From Sphingomonas echinoides ATCC 14820 (GTDB taxonomy: Bacteria; Pseudomonadota; Alphaproteobacteria; Sphingomonadales; Sphingomonadaceae), in assembly GCF_000241465.1 (NCBI RefSeq), contig NZ_JH584235.1, forward strand, positions 2,904,529 to 2,968,528: a stretch of 64,000 bases of DNA, given 5' to 3'. Position 1 is the stretch's first letter, and each line of letters begins with the position of its first letter. Below the pieces are notes generated by a model, which had not been told where the DNA came from, ran no database searches, and was given only the letters and a program-made list of their open reading frames with translations. The translations under genes and the position numbers were made by a program. Shown in pieces: positions 17,373-27,515 of this stretch.

Positions 17373-19679
17373 TCAGGCCGATCGACCCGCCAGCGCATCG
17401 AGCACCGCCGCCGGGGTGATCGGCAAATGCCGCACCCGCGCGCCCACCGCAGCGAAGATCGCATTGCCGATTGCGGGCGCGACCACCGTCGTCGCAGGCT
17501 CGCCCAGGCCGACGGGGACGTGCTCGCTTTCGACAAAGGTAATGTCGAGTTCGGGCACATCGGCCATGCGCAACGGCAGATAGGTGTCGAGATTGGTGTC
17601 CTTGACCAATCCGTTGGCGAATTCGGTGCCTTCATGCAGCGCCATGCTGAGGCCCCACAAAGCGGCCCCTTGCGTTTGTGCGAGCGCGCCATCGGGATCG
17701 ACGATCGTCCCGGCATCGGTGACCAAAGTCAGCTTCTCGACGCGCACCACGCCGGTCTTGCGATCGACATGGACGCGCGCGACGCAGGCGACCCAGGTCG
17801 GCATGTCACGTTCCTGCCCAAAGCTGGTGGCGATGCCGAGCGCGGTATCGGGCGGCAGTTTCTCGCCCCAGCCCGCGCGGGCGGCGGCGCGGCGTACCAC
17901 TTCGGCCTGGCGCAGCGCCCCGCCAATGGCGCTGGGGGCCGACCCGGCATTGCGACCGGCCCCGGTCAGCAATTTCAGGCGGAAGGCCACGGGATCGCTT
18001 TTCACCTGCAGCGCGGCTTCATCGATGAAGCTTTCGAGGGCCCAATTGGTCCAGCCCGGCCCGACCGAGCGCAGCCAGCCCGAGCGGAAGGTGGTGTTGG
18101 CGAGATCGTTGGGGATGGCGTGGACGGTCTGGTGGCCGACCTCATACCAATGGTCCGCGCCCGAAATGGCGAAGGGATCATAGGCCCCGCCGCTCTTGGT
18201 CTTGGCGAGGAGCGCGGGCGCGTTCATCTGCGTCGGCCAACCGGCGGCCGCGTGATGCTCCATCGCGATCACCGCATTGTCCTTGTCGAAGCTCATCCGC
18301 ACGCGCTGCACCGAGGGCGAGCGCACCGAATCGAACAGCGCATCATCCTGCCGCGTCAGCACCATCTTGACCGGACGACCCAGCGCCTTGGCGGCGAGCG
18401 CGGCGGGGACGGCATAATCGCCGTTGAGCCGCCGCCCGAAGCCGCCACCCAGCATATAGGTGCGCAGGATAATCTTTGTCTCGGGCACGCCGAGCGCCTT
18501 GGCCAGCGTCGGCAGGATCAGGCTTTGCCATTGGTTGCCGGTATGGATTTCGAAGCGACCGTCCTTCTCGAAGGCGAGCGCGTTGAGTGGTTCCAACTGG
18601 AAATGCAGCACGGTGCTGGTGGTGTAGACGCGCTCCAACGTGCTGGCGGCGTTGGTGGGTTTGGCACCAGCGTTGACGATGTCGAGCGCGACGCCGCTCT
18701 CGGCCTTGCCTGCCAGGTCGGCGGCATGGGCTTGCAGGTCCTTTTCAGACGTGGTCGCGCCCGGCCCGGCGGTCCAGGTGACCTGGAGCAGATCGGCGGC
18801 GCGGATCGCGGCGGGGTAATTTTGCGCGATCACCATCACCCAGCCAGGCACCGTGTCCGACGGGTCCTCGATGACGAGGTAGCGCAAATATCCGCGCACC
18901 GTCTTGGCCTTGCTGTCATCGACCGACACGACCTTGGAGCCGAAGCGCGTTGGCGGCAGTTTGGGCCGGGCATAGACCATGTTGGGCACCTTGGCGTCGA
19001 TGCCGTATAGAGCGGTGCCATCGGTCTTGGTGGCGATGTCGAGCGCAGCGACCTGCTTGCCGATCAGGCGACGGTCCTTGGCCGGCTTGATCGGCAGCGC
19101 CTTCAGTTCCTCGGGGGTGAATTGGCGGGCGACGCCGCCACGCTTGGCGATGTCGCCATAGGAAATCGAGCGGCCACCCGCATGGACCGCGCCACCGCGC
19201 GCGGTGCAATTGGCCGCACTGGTGCCGAGCAGCTTCGCGCCCGCCTCGATCAAGGCGATGCGACCGGCGGCACCCGCCTGGCTGAACACCGGGAAGGTCT
19301 GCCACACCGACCAGCTCCCGCCGGTGACCATCAGCCCCCATTTGGGATCGGTATCGACATGGACGATGCGGACCTTGTCCCAATCGGCCTCCAGCTCATC
19401 GGCGAGGATGCGCGCGAGCGCGGTGCCGACATGCTGCCCCATCTCGGCGCGGATGATGTTGACGGTGACGATGGCGGCAGCATCGATACCGAACCAGATC
19501 GAGGGTTCGAATTGCGGCCCCGTGGGGGCAGCGGGGGTGCCGCCGGGCACGGCAGGATCAATCGCCGCCAGCACGTGCGAAAACCCGAAGGCGATCCCGG
19601 CGGCACCGCTGGCAACGAGGAAACCACGGCGCGAGAGCGCATTGCGGGTGGCTTCCGCCGTGGAGGCGAGGCGGCTCAT
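17373..19679 (-). CDS. Molybdopterin-binding subunit, isoquinoline 1-oxidoreductase-type (IorB-like)
   Basis: 768 aa large subunit of a xanthine-dehydrogenase-family enzyme that hydroxylates aldehydes or N-heterocycles. It begins with a Tat-type signal ([18 protein letters not shown]), so the enzyme is probably periplasmic. Cofactor motifs include [17 protein letters not shown] and the catalytic Glu in [11 protein letters not shown] near the C-terminus. It is the third gene of a compact operon with a 2Fe-2S subunit (four-base overlap at 19676) and a multiheme cytochrome, a standard electron path from Mo centre to membrane. The substrate is not predictable. Confidence 0.9.
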   Translation of the reverse strand: MSRLASTAEATRNALSRRGFLVASGAAGIAFGFSHVLAAIDPAVPGGTPAAPTGPQFEPSIWFGIDAAAIVTVNIIRAEMGQHVGTALARILADELEADWDKVRIVHVDTDPKWGLMVTGGSWSVWQTFPVFSQAGAAGRIALIEAGAKLLGTSAANCTARGGAVHAGGRSISYGDIAKRGGVARQFTPEELKALPIKPAKDRRLIGKQVAALDIATKTDGTALYGIDAKVPNMVYARPKLPPTRFGSKVVSVDDSKAKTVRGYLRYLVIEDPSDTVPGWVMVIAQNYPAAIRAADLLQVTWTAGPGATTSEKDLQAHAADLAGKAESGVALDIVNAGAKPTNAASTLERVYTTSTVLHFQLEPLNALAFEKDGRFEIHTGNQWQSLILPTLAKALGVPETKIILRTYMLGGGFGRRLNGDYAVPAALAAKALGRPVKMVLTRQDDALFDSVRSPSVQRVRMSFDKDNAVIAMEHHAAAGWPTQMNAPALLAKTKSGGAYDPFAISGADHWYEVGHQTVHAIPNDLANTTFRSGWLRSVGPGWTNWALESFIDEAALQVKSDPVAFRLKLLTGAGRNAGSAPSAIGGALRQAEVVRRAAARAGWGEKLPPDTALGIATSFGQERDMPTWVACVARVHVDRKTGVVRVEKLTLVTDAGTIVDPDGALAQTQGAALWGLSMALHEGTEFANGLVKDTNLDTYLPLRMADVPELDITFVESEHVPVGLGEPATTVVAPAIGNAIFAAVGARVRHLPITPAAVLDALAGRSA

Positions 19680-20146
19680 GCCTTTGGTCCTTCCGCGAGC
19701 GTGCCTGCCGCCTGCCGGATCGCGGCGCGGATGCGGACATAGGTCATGCAGCGGCACAGATTGCCGGTCATCACCGCATCGATGTCCTCATCGGTCGGCG
19801 CGGGGAAATCCTTGAGCATCGCGGCGGCCTGCATGATCTGGCCCGATTGGCAGTAACCGCATTGCGGCACCTGGATCTCGCGCCACGCGTGTTGCAGCGG
19901 ATGCTCGCCCTTCGGGTCGAGTCCTTCGATCGTGGTGACATCGGCACCGTCGACGGCGGAGACCGGGGTGATGCACGACCGCGTTGCCCGCCCGCCGACA
20001 TGCACCGTGCACGCCCCGCACATGCCAATGCCGCAGCCGAATTTGGTGCCGGTCAGCCCGATTTCATCGCGGATCACCCACAAGAGCGGAGTGTCGTCCT
20101 CGATTGTGGTGGAAACGGGGCGACCGTTGATCGTGAAACTGGTCAT
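19676..20146 (-). CDS. 2Fe-2S subunit of molybdenum oxidoreductase (IorA-like)
   Basis: 156 aa small subunit with two 2Fe-2S clusters. The plant-type ferredoxin domain has [11 protein letters not shown] plus a downstream Cys; the C-terminal helical domain has CGYCQSGQ and NLCRC. It carries electrons from the molybdopterin subunit to the cytochrome encoded upstream. ATG 20146 was chosen because the ferredoxin fold begins at once ([11 protein letters not shown]). That start shares a base with the stop of the cytochrome gene. The other end overlaps the large subunit by four bases. Confidence 0.92.
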   Translation of the reverse strand: MTSFTINGRPVSTTIEDDTPLLWVIRDEIGLTGTKFGCGIGMCGACTVHVGGRATRSCITPVSAVDGADVTTIEGLDPKGEHPLQHAWREIQVPQCGYCQSGQIMQAAAMLKDFPAPTDEDIDAVMTGNLCRCMTYVRIRAAIRQAAGTLAEGPKA

Positions 20147-21444
20147 CACTCCTGGCCCTTGCCCTGCGCGCGGATCGCCGCGACTTTCTGTTCGAGATCG
20201 GGCCACGCCGCCTTGGTCGTCCGCGTCGCGCGCAGATAGGCGGCGATGCGGGCGACATCGGCGTTGCTGAACCCGGTGCCAAAGCCCGGCATCACCACGC
20301 CCGGTGCACCGTCCTTGGCGTCGATGCCGTAGAGAATGACGCGGATCACATTGGTCGGATCGTCGAGATGCACGGTACTGTTGAGCGCCAGATCGGGGCG
20401 CAATGGGTTGAGCCCCTTACTGCCATTATAATGGCACGATGCGCAGGCGGCGGTGAACAGCCGTGTCCCCGCATCATATTGCAGGCCGGTGCCGATACGG
20501 TCGGTGGCGAGCGCCTTCTGGATCAGCGCGGCATCCTGCCCGGCGCGCGCGGCGGAGCCGTTGAAGCTGGTGAAATAGGTGGCGATCGCCGCCACATCGG
20601 CGGCGGGCAGACGGGAAAGCCCGCGCGGCACCGCCGCCATCGGCCCCGCCGCCGTGCCATGATACAGGCTGACCCCTGTGCCGAGATAGGCGACCAGTTC
20701 ACTCTGGCTCCACGCGATCGGCGCGGGGTTGGTCTTGTCGAGCGGCGGCGCGATCCAATTGTCGATCGCGGCCCCGGCATACGCCTTTTCCTTACGCTCG
20801 GCCCCCAGCGCCCCGCGCGGCGTGTGGCACGCTGCGCAATGGCTGATTCCTTCGGCAAGATAGGCCCCGCGATTCCAGGTCGCATCCTTGGTCGCGACGG
20901 GCTCATAGCGGCCAGGCTTGAAGAACAGCAGTTTCCACCCCGCCTGCAACAGGCGGATGTTGAGCGGGAAGGGCAGGCCATTGGCCTTGTCCTCGGCGCG
21001 CACCGCAGGCTGCGTCATCAGATAGGCATAGAGCGCCGAGACATCGGCATCGGTCAGCTTGGTGAAATGGTCATAAGGGAAAGCGGGGAAGAGATGTGCG
21101 CCGTCGCGCCGCACGCCTTCATGCATGGCGCGGCGGAAGGCGGTTTCGGACCAGCCGCCAATGCCGGTGTCGATATCGGGGGTGATGTTGGTCGAATAGA
21201 TCGTGCCGAAGCTGGTGGCCATCGCATAACCGCCCGCCAGCGCAGCACCGCCCTTGGCGGTATGGCACGACGCGCAATAGCCGGCACTCGCCAGCACTGC
21301 GCCCTTGGCGACGAGGGCGGGCGCGAAGGACGCGGCAGCCGGGCGAGCAATCGGGGAAATCGCAGGCCGCCAGGCAAAGCCCGTAAAGATCGCCAGGCCA
21401 ACAAGAAGGGCGAGGACGCCACCGAGAAAAATGCGTTTCACCAC
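20146..21444 (-). CDS. Triheme c-type cytochrome, membrane-anchored electron acceptor
   Basis: 432 aa. N-terminal membrane anchor or uncleaved signal ([23 protein letters not shown]), then three cytochrome c domains with heme-binding motifs CASCH (near residue 57), CAACH (mid-protein) and CASCH (near residue 340). The architecture matches the cytochrome subunit of gluconate/alcohol and isoquinoline-type dehydrogenases. It likely takes electrons from the 2Fe-2S/Mo subunits encoded just downstream and passes them to the respiratory chain. It is first in the operon and touches the 2Fe-2S gene. Confidence 0.9.
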   Translation of the reverse strand: MVKRIFLGGVLALLVGLAIFTGFAWRPAISPIARPAAASFAPALVAKGAVLASAGYCASCHTAKGGAALAGGYAMATSFGTIYSTNITPDIDTGIGGWSETAFRRAMHEGVRRDGAHLFPAFPYDHFTKLTDADVSALYAYLMTQPAVRAEDKANGLPFPLNIRLLQAGWKLLFFKPGRYEPVATKDATWNRGAYLAEGISHCAACHTPRGALGAERKEKAYAGAAIDNWIAPPLDKTNPAPIAWSQSELVAYLGTGVSLYHGTAAGPMAAVPRGLSRLPAADVAAIATYFTSFNGSAARAGQDAALIQKALATDRIGTGLQYDAGTRLFTAACASCHYNGSKGLNPLRPDLALNSTVHLDDPTNVIRVILYGIDAKDGAPGVVMPGFGTGFSNADVARIAAYLRATRTTKAAWPDLEQKVAAIRAQGKGQE

Positions 21445-21581
21445 GCCGTGCCCGCCGCCATCATATTCACCCTGTGCTTCGCGTGCTTATGACAGGGCAA
21501 TCGCGCTTTCCGCGCCCGACGTCCAGAAACAAATCGCGCTTATCCCGCCGACACGCGCGCGCGGCGCTTGCGTCGTGCAAA

Positions 21582-21595
21582 TGTTAGCGCTACCT
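21582..21595. promoter_or_regulatory. Xylose-type LacI operator TGTTAGCGCTACCT
   Basis: A near-palindrome centred on AGCGCT lies about 40 bases upstream of the GH43 start. It matches, from memory, all but the last base of the Caulobacter xylose operator TGTTAGCGCTACCA. A LacI-family gene closes the same locus (29891-30946) and is the probable binder. I saw no second copy in the locus, so one operator may control the whole cluster. Confidence 0.65.
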
Positions 21596-21632
21596 CTCTC
21601 ATCATAGCGCGGTTACGCGCATCGGGAGAGGA

Positions 21633-22727
21633 ATGATGGCGTATCGCGTGATTGGGGCAGTGATGATGTGTGGCGTGGCCACGCTGGCGCTTGCCCAGGA
21701 TCGGATTCCGGATCGGGCCCCGGATGGCCGGAAATATCTGTCGCAGCCGCTGGTGACATCGATCTACACGGCAGACCCGTCCGCGCATGTCTTTGCGGGC
21801 AAGATTTACGTCTACCCAAGCCACGACGTGCCGACCGCCATTCCCGACGATGATCTGGGCAACGAATATGCGATGCACGATTACCGTGTGCTGCGGATGG
21901 ATCGCATTGGCGGCCCCGTCACGGTCGGTCCGGTCGCGCTCGATGTGAAGCAGGTGCCATGGGCGTCGCAGCAAATGTGGGCACCCGATGCCGCTTATAA
22001 GAACGGCACTTATTATCTGTATTTCCCGGCGCGCGACAAAGCCCGTGACAAAAACGGGTTGGGCACGTTCCGCATCGGTGTGGCCACCTCAAAGAGCCCG
22101 ATGGGCCCGTTCAAGGCCGAGCCCAAGCCGATCGCGGGCAGCTTCTCGATGGATCCGGCGGTGTTCACTGACCAGGACGGCAAGAGCTATATGTATTTTG
22201 GCGGCATCTGGGGCGGGCAGCTCCAGCGCTGGAAGAATGGCACCTTCGACCCCAATGGCAGCGATACCGATTTGCACCAGGATGATCAGCCGGCGCTGAC
22301 CGGCAAGGTCGTGCGTATGAATGCCGATATGAAGAGCTTTGCCGAGACGCCGCGCGATGCGGTGATCCTCGACGAACAGGGCAAGCCGATCCTGGGCGGC
22401 GACCATGACCGGCGCTTCTTCGAGGCATCGTGGGTGTTCAAGCGCGGCGGGCACTATTATTACACCTATTCGACCGGCGACACGCATTTCCTGAACTATG
22501 CGACCGGCACCAATCCCTACGGGCCCTTTACCTATCGCGGGCACTTCCTGCTGCCAGTGCAGGGCTGGACGACGCACCATTCGATCATCCAGACCGGCGG
22601 CAAATGGTGGCTGTTCTATGCGGACACGCAGCTCAGCAACAAAAACCACCTGCGCAACGTCAAGGTGACCGAGCTTTCCTTCAACGCCGACGGGACGATC
22701 AAGCCAATCGATCCGTTCGTCAAATAA
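21633..22727 (+). CDS. Glycoside hydrolase family 43 protein (xylosidase/arabinosidase-like)
   Basis: 364 aa exported glycosidase with the five-bladed beta-propeller pattern of GH43. Signal peptide MMAYRVIGAVMMCGVATLALA, then candidate catalytic acids: Asp in YTADPSAHV, Asp in SMDPAVFTDQDG, and Glu in FFEASWVFKRGGHYYYTYS. It probably releases xylose or arabinose from xylo-oligosaccharides in the periplasm. GGGAGAGG precedes the start. It is first in the xylose locus, downstream of the LacI operator, and only eight bases separate it from the xylulokinase gene. Confidence 0.88.
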   Translation: MMAYRVIGAVMMCGVATLALAQDRIPDRAPDGRKYLSQPLVTSIYTADPSAHVFAGKIYVYPSHDVPTAIPDDDLGNEYAMHDYRVLRMDRIGGPVTVGPVALDVKQVPWASQQMWAPDAAYKNGTYYLYFPARDKARDKNGLGTFRIGVATSKSPMGPFKAEPKPIAGSFSMDPAVFTDQDGKSYMYFGGIWGGQLQRWKNGTFDPNGSDTDLHQDDQPALTGKVVRMNADMKSFAETPRDAVILDEQGKPILGGDHDRRFFEASWVFKRGGHYYYTYSTGDTHFLNYATGTNPYGPFTYRGHFLLPVQGWTTHHSIIQTGGKWWLFYADTQLSNKNHLRNVKVTELSFNADGTIKPIDPFVK

Positions 22728-22735
22728 GGCCCGCA

Positions 22736-24190
22736 ATGTTTCTTGGAATTGATATCGGTACGTCGGGCGTCAAGGCGGTCGTGCTCGACACGCACGGCGT
22801 GGTCGTCGGGCAGGGCACCGCTGCGCTCAGCGTGCAGCGCCCGCACCCCTTATGGTCCGAACAGGACCCTGAGGATTGGTGGAAGGCGACCAGTGCGGCC
22901 GTGCTGGCGATCGACCCGGCGGTCCGTCGCGCGGTGCGCGGCATCGGGCTCGCCGGGCAAATGCACGGTGCGACCTTGCTTGGTGCGGACGATCGGCCGT
23001 TGCGCCCCGCGATCCTGTGGAATGATGGGCGCTCCTTCGCCGAATGCGCTGCACTGGAAGCGACAACGCCCGAGTTCCGCACGCTCGGCGGCAATATCGT
23101 GATGCCGGGCTTCACCGCGCCCAAGCTCGAATGGGTGCGGCGGCAGGAACCCGAGGTTTTTGCACAGGTCGCCACCGTCTTGTTGCCCAAGGATTATGTC
23201 CGGCTGCGCATGACCGGCGAGAAGGCGTCCGACATGTCGGATTCCGCCGGCACCTTGTGGCTTGACGTCGCCGGGCGGCGGTGGAGTGATACGCTGCTCG
23301 CGGCCTGTGGGCTGACGCAAGCGCAGATGCCGCGCCTGGTCGAAGGCACCGATGTCGCCGGGATGCTCCGCGCGGACATCGCCGAGGCGTGGGGCATGGC
23401 ACAGGTTCCCGTCGCGGGCGGGGCTGGCGACAATGCCGGTGGGGCTGCGGGTGTGGGTGTCGTGACCGATGGCAAGGCATTGCTGTCGCTCGGTACGTCG
23501 GGCGTGATCTTCGTTGCCAATGATCGCTTCAGGCCCAATCCTGCGCGCGCGGTCCATGCCTTCTGCCACTGCCTGCCCGAGATGTGGCACCAGATGTCGG
23601 TGCACCTCAGCGCCGCCTCGTGCATCGACTGGGTCGCGCGGCTGACGGGCGCGAGCGGCGCGGCGGAAGTGTTCCACCGCGCCGAAGCGGCGGGCGTGGC
23701 GAACGGGCCTGAGATTTTCCTCCCCTATCTCTCGGGCGAGCGCACCCCGCATAACGATGCGCAGGTGCGCGGCGCGTTCGTCGGGCTCGACAACGATACC
23801 GATCCCAACCGGCTTGCGCAGGCGGTGCTGGAAGGCGTGGCGTTCGCGCTCGCCGACGGGCTCGACGTGCTGCGCGAGGCAGGGACCGAAGTCGCCGAAC
23901 TCGCCGTGATCGGCGGCGGTGCGCGGTCGCGTTACTGGGGCGAGACGCTCGCCACCGCGATGGAGGTGCCCATGGTGTATCTCCAGGGCGGCGAGGTCGG
24001 CCCCGCGCTCGGGGCCGCACGTCTCGCGCAGATTGCGGTCGATGGCGGCACTCCCGCCGAAGTGTGCGTCGCCCCGCCAGTGTCGCACCGCATTGCCCCC
24101 AATGCCGAGCTGGCGGCGCGGCTCGCGCCTAAGAAAGCGGTGTTCCGCGCCGCTTACGCCCAGATTTCTCCCCTTACTCACTCCAATTGA
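22736..24190 (+). CDS. xylB: Xylulokinase
   Basis: 484 aa FGGY-family kinase that phosphorylates D-xylulose to xylulose 5-phosphate. N-terminal phosphate-binding [14 protein letters not shown], then [15 protein letters not shown], the [15 protein letters not shown] stretch, [11 protein letters not shown] and the C-terminal [10 protein letters not shown], all typical of XylB. ATG 22736 puts the actin-like fold right at the N-terminus. It sits between GH43 and xylose isomerase; its 3' end leaves 17 bases to the xylA start. With XylA it forms the isomerase route into the pentose phosphate pathway. Confidence 0.95.
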   Translation: MFLGIDIGTSGVKAVVLDTHGVVVGQGTAALSVQRPHPLWSEQDPEDWWKATSAAVLAIDPAVRRAVRGIGLAGQMHGATLLGADDRPLRPAILWNDGRSFAECAALEATTPEFRTLGGNIVMPGFTAPKLEWVRRQEPEVFAQVATVLLPKDYVRLRMTGEKASDMSDSAGTLWLDVAGRRWSDTLLAACGLTQAQMPRLVEGTDVAGMLRADIAEAWGMAQVPVAGGAGDNAGGAAGVGVVTDGKALLSLGTSGVIFVANDRFRPNPARAVHAFCHCLPEMWHQMSVHLSAASCIDWVARLTGASGAAEVFHRAEAAGVANGPEIFLPYLSGERTPHNDAQVRGAFVGLDNDTDPNRLAQAVLEGVAFALADGLDVLREAGTEVAELAVIGGGARSRYWGETLATAMEVPMVYLQGGEVGPALGAARLAQIAVDGGTPAEVCVAPPVSHRIAPNAELAARLAPKKAVFRAAYAQISPLTHSN

Positions 24191-24195
24191 CCCCC

Positions 24196-24201
24196 AAGGA
24201 G
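24196..24201 (+). promoter_or_regulatory. Ribosome binding site AAGGAG of xylA
   Basis: A strong AAGGAG six bases before ATG 24208. It decides the start against an in-frame upstream codon at 24187, which would lie before the SD. Confidence 0.75.
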
Positions 24202-24207
24202 CGCCCG

Positions 24208-25518
24208 ATGGCCACCGATTTCTTCGCCGATATTCCCCAGATCACCTTCAAGGGCCCAGGCACCGACGACGAGCTTGCATACCGTTTCTACGACAAGGAC
24301 CGGGTCGTGCTCGGCAAGCGGATGGAAGACCATCTGCGCTTCGCCGCCTGCTTCTGGCACACCTTCTGCTGGCCGGGATCGGACGTGTTCGGCGGGGGCA
24401 CGTTCAACCGTCCGTGGCATGCCGGTGCCAATGATGCCGCCGCCGCCGAGCATAAACGCCGCGTTGCGTTCGAGTTCTTCACCAAGCTCGATATTCCCTA
24501 TTACTGCTTCCACGATGTCGACGTGATGGCCGATGCGACCACTGTCGCCGAGCATCGCCGCAATTTCGCCGAAGCCGTCGATCATCTCGAGCAGCTTCAG
24601 GCCGCATCGGGCCGCAAGCTGTTGTGGGGCACCGCGAACCTGTTCAGCCATCCGCGCTTTGCCGCTGGTGGCGCGACCAACCCTAACCCGGAAGTGTTCG
24701 CGTTTGGCGCGATGCAGGTGCGCGACGCACTTGAAGCCACGCATCGTCTGGGCGGCGCAAACTATGTGCTGTGGGGCGGTCGCGAAGGCTATGAGACGCT
24801 GCTCAACACCGATCTTAAGCGCGAGCTCGACAATCTCGGCCGCTTCCTGTCGCTCGTCGTCGAGCACAAGCACAAGATCGGCTTCACCGGCACGATTCTG
24901 ATCGAACCCAAGCCGTTCGAGCCGACCAAGCACCAGTACGACTTCGACACCGCAACGGTGTACGGTTTCCTCAAGCGCTATGGCCTTGAGAATGAAGTGA
25001 AGGTCAATATCGAGGCGAACCACGCGACCCTCGCCAGCCACACCTTCGAGCATGAGATCGCTACCGCAGCGGCGCTCGGCATCTTCGGCTCGATCGATGC
25101 CAATCGCGGCGATCCGCAAAATGGCTGGGACACCGACCAATTCCCCAATTCGGTCGAGGAACTGACGCTCGCCAATCTCGAAATCCTGCGCGCGGGCGGG
25201 TTCACCACCGGCGGCTTCAATTTCGATGCCAAGGTGCGGCGCCAGTCGATGGACGCGATCGACCTGTTCTATGGCCATGTTGGCGCAATCGACGTGGTGG
25301 CGAAGGGGCTGCTCAATGCCGCCGCGCTAATCGAAGACGGTCGTCTCGACGCGATCAAGGCCGAACGCTATGCGGGATGGGAGGGCGATCTTGGCCAGCA
25401 GATCGGCACGCTCGATCTCGCCGCGATCGCCGATCTGGCGGTCGAACAGGCGATCGACCCCAAGCCGCGTTCGGGCCGCCAGGAGCGAATCGAAAATTTG
25501 ATCAACCGCTTCATTTAA
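24208..25518 (+). CDS. xylA: Xylose isomerase
   Basis: 436 aa, the normal length of class II xylose isomerase, converting D-xylose to D-xylulose. Signature elements: [14 protein letters not shown] with the catalytic His, [16 protein letters not shown], a metal site in [32 protein letters not shown], and [19 protein letters not shown]. It follows xylB closely and shares the operator upstream of GH43. A hairpin at 25555-25588 separates it from the Weimberg-type genes, suggesting differential expression. Confidence 0.97.
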   Translation: MATDFFADIPQITFKGPGTDDELAYRFYDKDRVVLGKRMEDHLRFAACFWHTFCWPGSDVFGGGTFNRPWHAGANDAAAAEHKRRVAFEFFTKLDIPYYCFHDVDVMADATTVAEHRRNFAEAVDHLEQLQAASGRKLLWGTANLFSHPRFAAGGATNPNPEVFAFGAMQVRDALEATHRLGGANYVLWGGREGYETLLNTDLKRELDNLGRFLSLVVEHKHKIGFTGTILIEPKPFEPTKHQYDFDTATVYGFLKRYGLENEVKVNIEANHATLASHTFEHEIATAAALGIFGSIDANRGDPQNGWDTDQFPNSVEELTLANLEILRAGGFTTGGFNFDAKVRRQSMDAIDLFYGHVGAIDVVAKGLLNAAALIEDGRLDAIKAERYAGWEGDLGQQIGTLDLAAIADLAVEQAIDPKPRSGRQERIENLINRFI

Positions 25519-25554
25519 CAGCGGTTAGGATACGCAGTATCGGTGTCACCAGCC

Positions 25555-25588
25555 GACCGCCCCAGCGCTTGACAGCGCCGGGGCGGTC
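25555..25588 (+). terminator. Hairpin between xylA and xylX (attenuator or stability element)
   Basis: Stem GACCGCCCC (25555-25563) with GGGGCGGTC (25580-25588), plus inner GCGC/GCGC and a ttgaca loop. It is strong and GC-rich without a following T-run, so partial termination or protection of the upstream transcript's 3' end is as likely as full termination. Confidence 0.55.
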
Positions 25589-25632
25589 GTCAAGGTAACG
25601 CTATCAAGGATGAGGGTCGCGTGGAGGGGTTA

Positions 25633-26766
25633 ATGGCGGGCGAGAACGACGCGAGCGCGTCGGCGCTACCGGTGGATTGGCAGGACGGCGTGTTTGTCGG
25701 TCGCATCGCGACCGATGCTGGGCCGAGCCCGGTTTTGGTTGTGCGGGGCGAAGCGTTCGACATGTCCGCGCGCGCGCCGACGGTCGTCGATTTGGTTGAA
25801 TCGGGGGATTTCAGCGCGTCGGGCGGAGTGTCGCTCGGCGCGTTTGGAGCGGATCTGTCGCGGCTGCTGGCACCGGTTGATCTGCAATGCGTGAAGGCGT
25901 GCGGGGTCACCTTCGCGCTTTCGGCGATCGAACGCGTGATCGAGGAGCGCGCGCGCGGGGATTCCTCCGCTGCCGCCGACATCCGCGCGCGGCTCGAATC
26001 GCGCGTCGGCGGGTCGATCCGCGCGGTCGTTCCCGGCACGCCAGAAGCGGCTGAGCTCAAACGGGCGCTGATCGAGGACGGCCTGTGGTCGCAATATCTC
26101 GAAGTCGCGATCGGCCCCGATGCCGAAGTGTTCACTAAGGCCCCGGTGCTTTCCAGCGTCGGGCCCGATGCCGAGATCGGCATCCGGTCGGACTCGACCT
26201 GGAACAACCCCGAGCCGGAGATTGCCTTGCTGGTGGACAGCCGTGGCAAAGCGGTCGGCGCGACGCTTGGCAATGACGTCAATCTGCGCGATTTCGAAGG
26301 CCGCTCGGCGCTGCTGCTGGGCAAGGCCAAGGACAATAATGCGTCGTGCGCGCTCGGGCCGCTGGTGCGGCTGTTCGACGCTGGCTTCACGATCGACGAT
26401 GTGCGCCGCGCCGAAGTGCGGCTGCGGATCGAAGGCGAGGATGGCTATGTGCTGGAGGGCACCAGCAGCATGAGCCAGATCAGCCGTGACCCGCTCGATC
26501 TGGTGCGCCAGACGCTGAGTGAACACCAATATCCCGATGGCTTTGCGCTGTTCCTCGGCACGTTGTTCGCGCCGGTGCAGGACCGCGATGAACCGGGCCG
26601 GGGCTTCACCCACAAGATTGGCGACCGGGTGACGATCGCGAGCGATCGGCTCGGGCGTCTCACCAATCGCGTGGTTACCTCGCGCGATGCGGCACCGTGG
26701 GATTTCGGAATTCGCGCGCTGATCGCAAATCTGGCCGGGCGCGGGCTGTTGGAGACGAGCAAGTGA
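25633..26766 (+). CDS. xylX: 2-keto-3-deoxy-xylonate dehydratase, XylX-like (FAH family)
   Basis: 377 aa fumarylacetoacetate-hydrolase-fold enzyme. It strongly resembles, from memory, Caulobacter XylX of the Weimberg pathway: LLAPVDLQCVKA, VIEERARGD, GLWSQYLEVAIGPDAE, WNNPEPE, GNDVNLRDFEGRSALLL, KAKDNNASC and QYPDGFALFLGT all recur. It should dehydrate 2-keto-3-deoxy-D-xylonate to alpha-ketoglutarate semialdehyde. ATG 25633 has GGAGG five bases before; GTG 25621 is possible. Its stop overlaps the GTG start of the next gene, so it is coupled to the dehydrogenase. Confidence 0.88.
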   Translation: MAGENDASASALPVDWQDGVFVGRIATDAGPSPVLVVRGEAFDMSARAPTVVDLVESGDFSASGGVSLGAFGADLSRLLAPVDLQCVKACGVTFALSAIERVIEERARGDSSAAADIRARLESRVGGSIRAVVPGTPEAAELKRALIEDGLWSQYLEVAIGPDAEVFTKAPVLSSVGPDAEIGIRSDSTWNNPEPEIALLVDSRGKAVGATLGNDVNLRDFEGRSALLLGKAKDNNASCALGPLVRLFDAGFTIDDVRRAEVRLRIEGEDGYVLEGTSSMSQISRDPLDLVRQTLSEHQYPDGFALFLGTLFAPVQDRDEPGRGFTHKIGDRVTIASDRLGRLTNRVVTSRDAAPWDFGIRALIANLAGRGLLETSK

Positions 26767-27515
26767 CCGGCACGCGTGCGATTTACCCGAGCCTTGTCGG
26801 CAAGCGGGTGCTGGTGACGGGCGGTGCCAGCGGCATTGGCGCAGGCCTGGTCCAAGCCTTTGCCGAGCAACAGGCCAACGTCGCCTTTATCGATGTCGAC
26901 CAGACTGCTGGCGCGGACATCGCCGAGCGCTTTGCCCCCGGTCGCTTCCACTTTTGCGATCTGCGTGATCCGACGGCGTTGGGTGCGGCGATCGCGGCGA
27001 TTGCCGAGGATCTTGGTGGGATCGACATTCTCATCAACAATGCCGCGAGCGACGATCGCCATAGCGTTGACGAGGTGACCCCGGCATATTGGGACGAGCG
27101 GATGGCGACCAATTTGCGCCATCTGTTCTTCGCTGCACAAGCCGTGGTGCCGGGTATGCGCGCGGCGGGCGGCGGTGTGATCATCAATTTCGGGTCGATC
27201 AGCTGGCATTTGGGCTTGCCCGATCTCGTGCTGTACCAGACCGCCAAGGCCGCGATCGAAGGCATGACGCGCGGCCTCGCGCGCGATCTCGGGCGCGACG
27301 GCATCCGCGTGACGACGATCGTGCCCGGCAATGTGCAGACGCCGCGCCAGCAGCGCTGGTACACGCCCGAAGGCGAGGCCGAGATCGTCGCGGCACAATG
27401 CCTGTCGGGGCGGATCCAGCCGGTCGACGTTGCGGCGCTTGCCTTGTTCCTGGCTTCGGACGACGCGCATATGTGCACGGGCCACGATTATTTCGTCGAC
27501 GCGGGCTGGCGCTGA
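26763..27515 (+). CDS. xdh (xylB in Caulobacter): NAD-dependent D-xylose 1-dehydrogenase (SDR)
   Basis: 250 aa short-chain dehydrogenase. Cofactor motif TGGASGIGAG, NNAASDDRH, catalytic Ser in FGSISWHLGLPDLVLY with Tyr and the QTAK lysine, then VVPGN-like IVPGNVQTPRQQRWYTPEGEAE and the DAGWR C-terminus. These agree closely, from memory, with Caulobacter D-xylose dehydrogenase, which oxidises D-xylose to xylonolactone. The GTG start overlaps the xylX stop (GTGA); the stop shares one base with the lactonase start. The symbol xylB used in Caulobacter must not be confused with xylulokinase. Confidence 0.92.
   Translation: MTGTRAIYPSLVGKRVLVTGGASGIGAGLVQAFAEQQANVAFIDVDQTAGADIAERFAPGRFHFCDLRDPTALGAAIAAIAEDLGGIDILINNAASDDRHSVDEVTPAYWDERMATNLRHLFFAAQAVVPGMRAAGGGVIINFGSISWHLGLPDLVLYQTAKAAIEGMTRGLARDLGRDGIRVTTIVPGNVQTPRQQRWYTPEGEAEIVAAQCLSGRIQPVDVAALALFLASDDAHMCTGHDYFVDAGWR

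Noticed and set aside
17346..19010. Long plus-strand open frame opposite the molybdopterin subunit
   Set aside because: Shadow of the real minus-strand gene, no motif in the translation.
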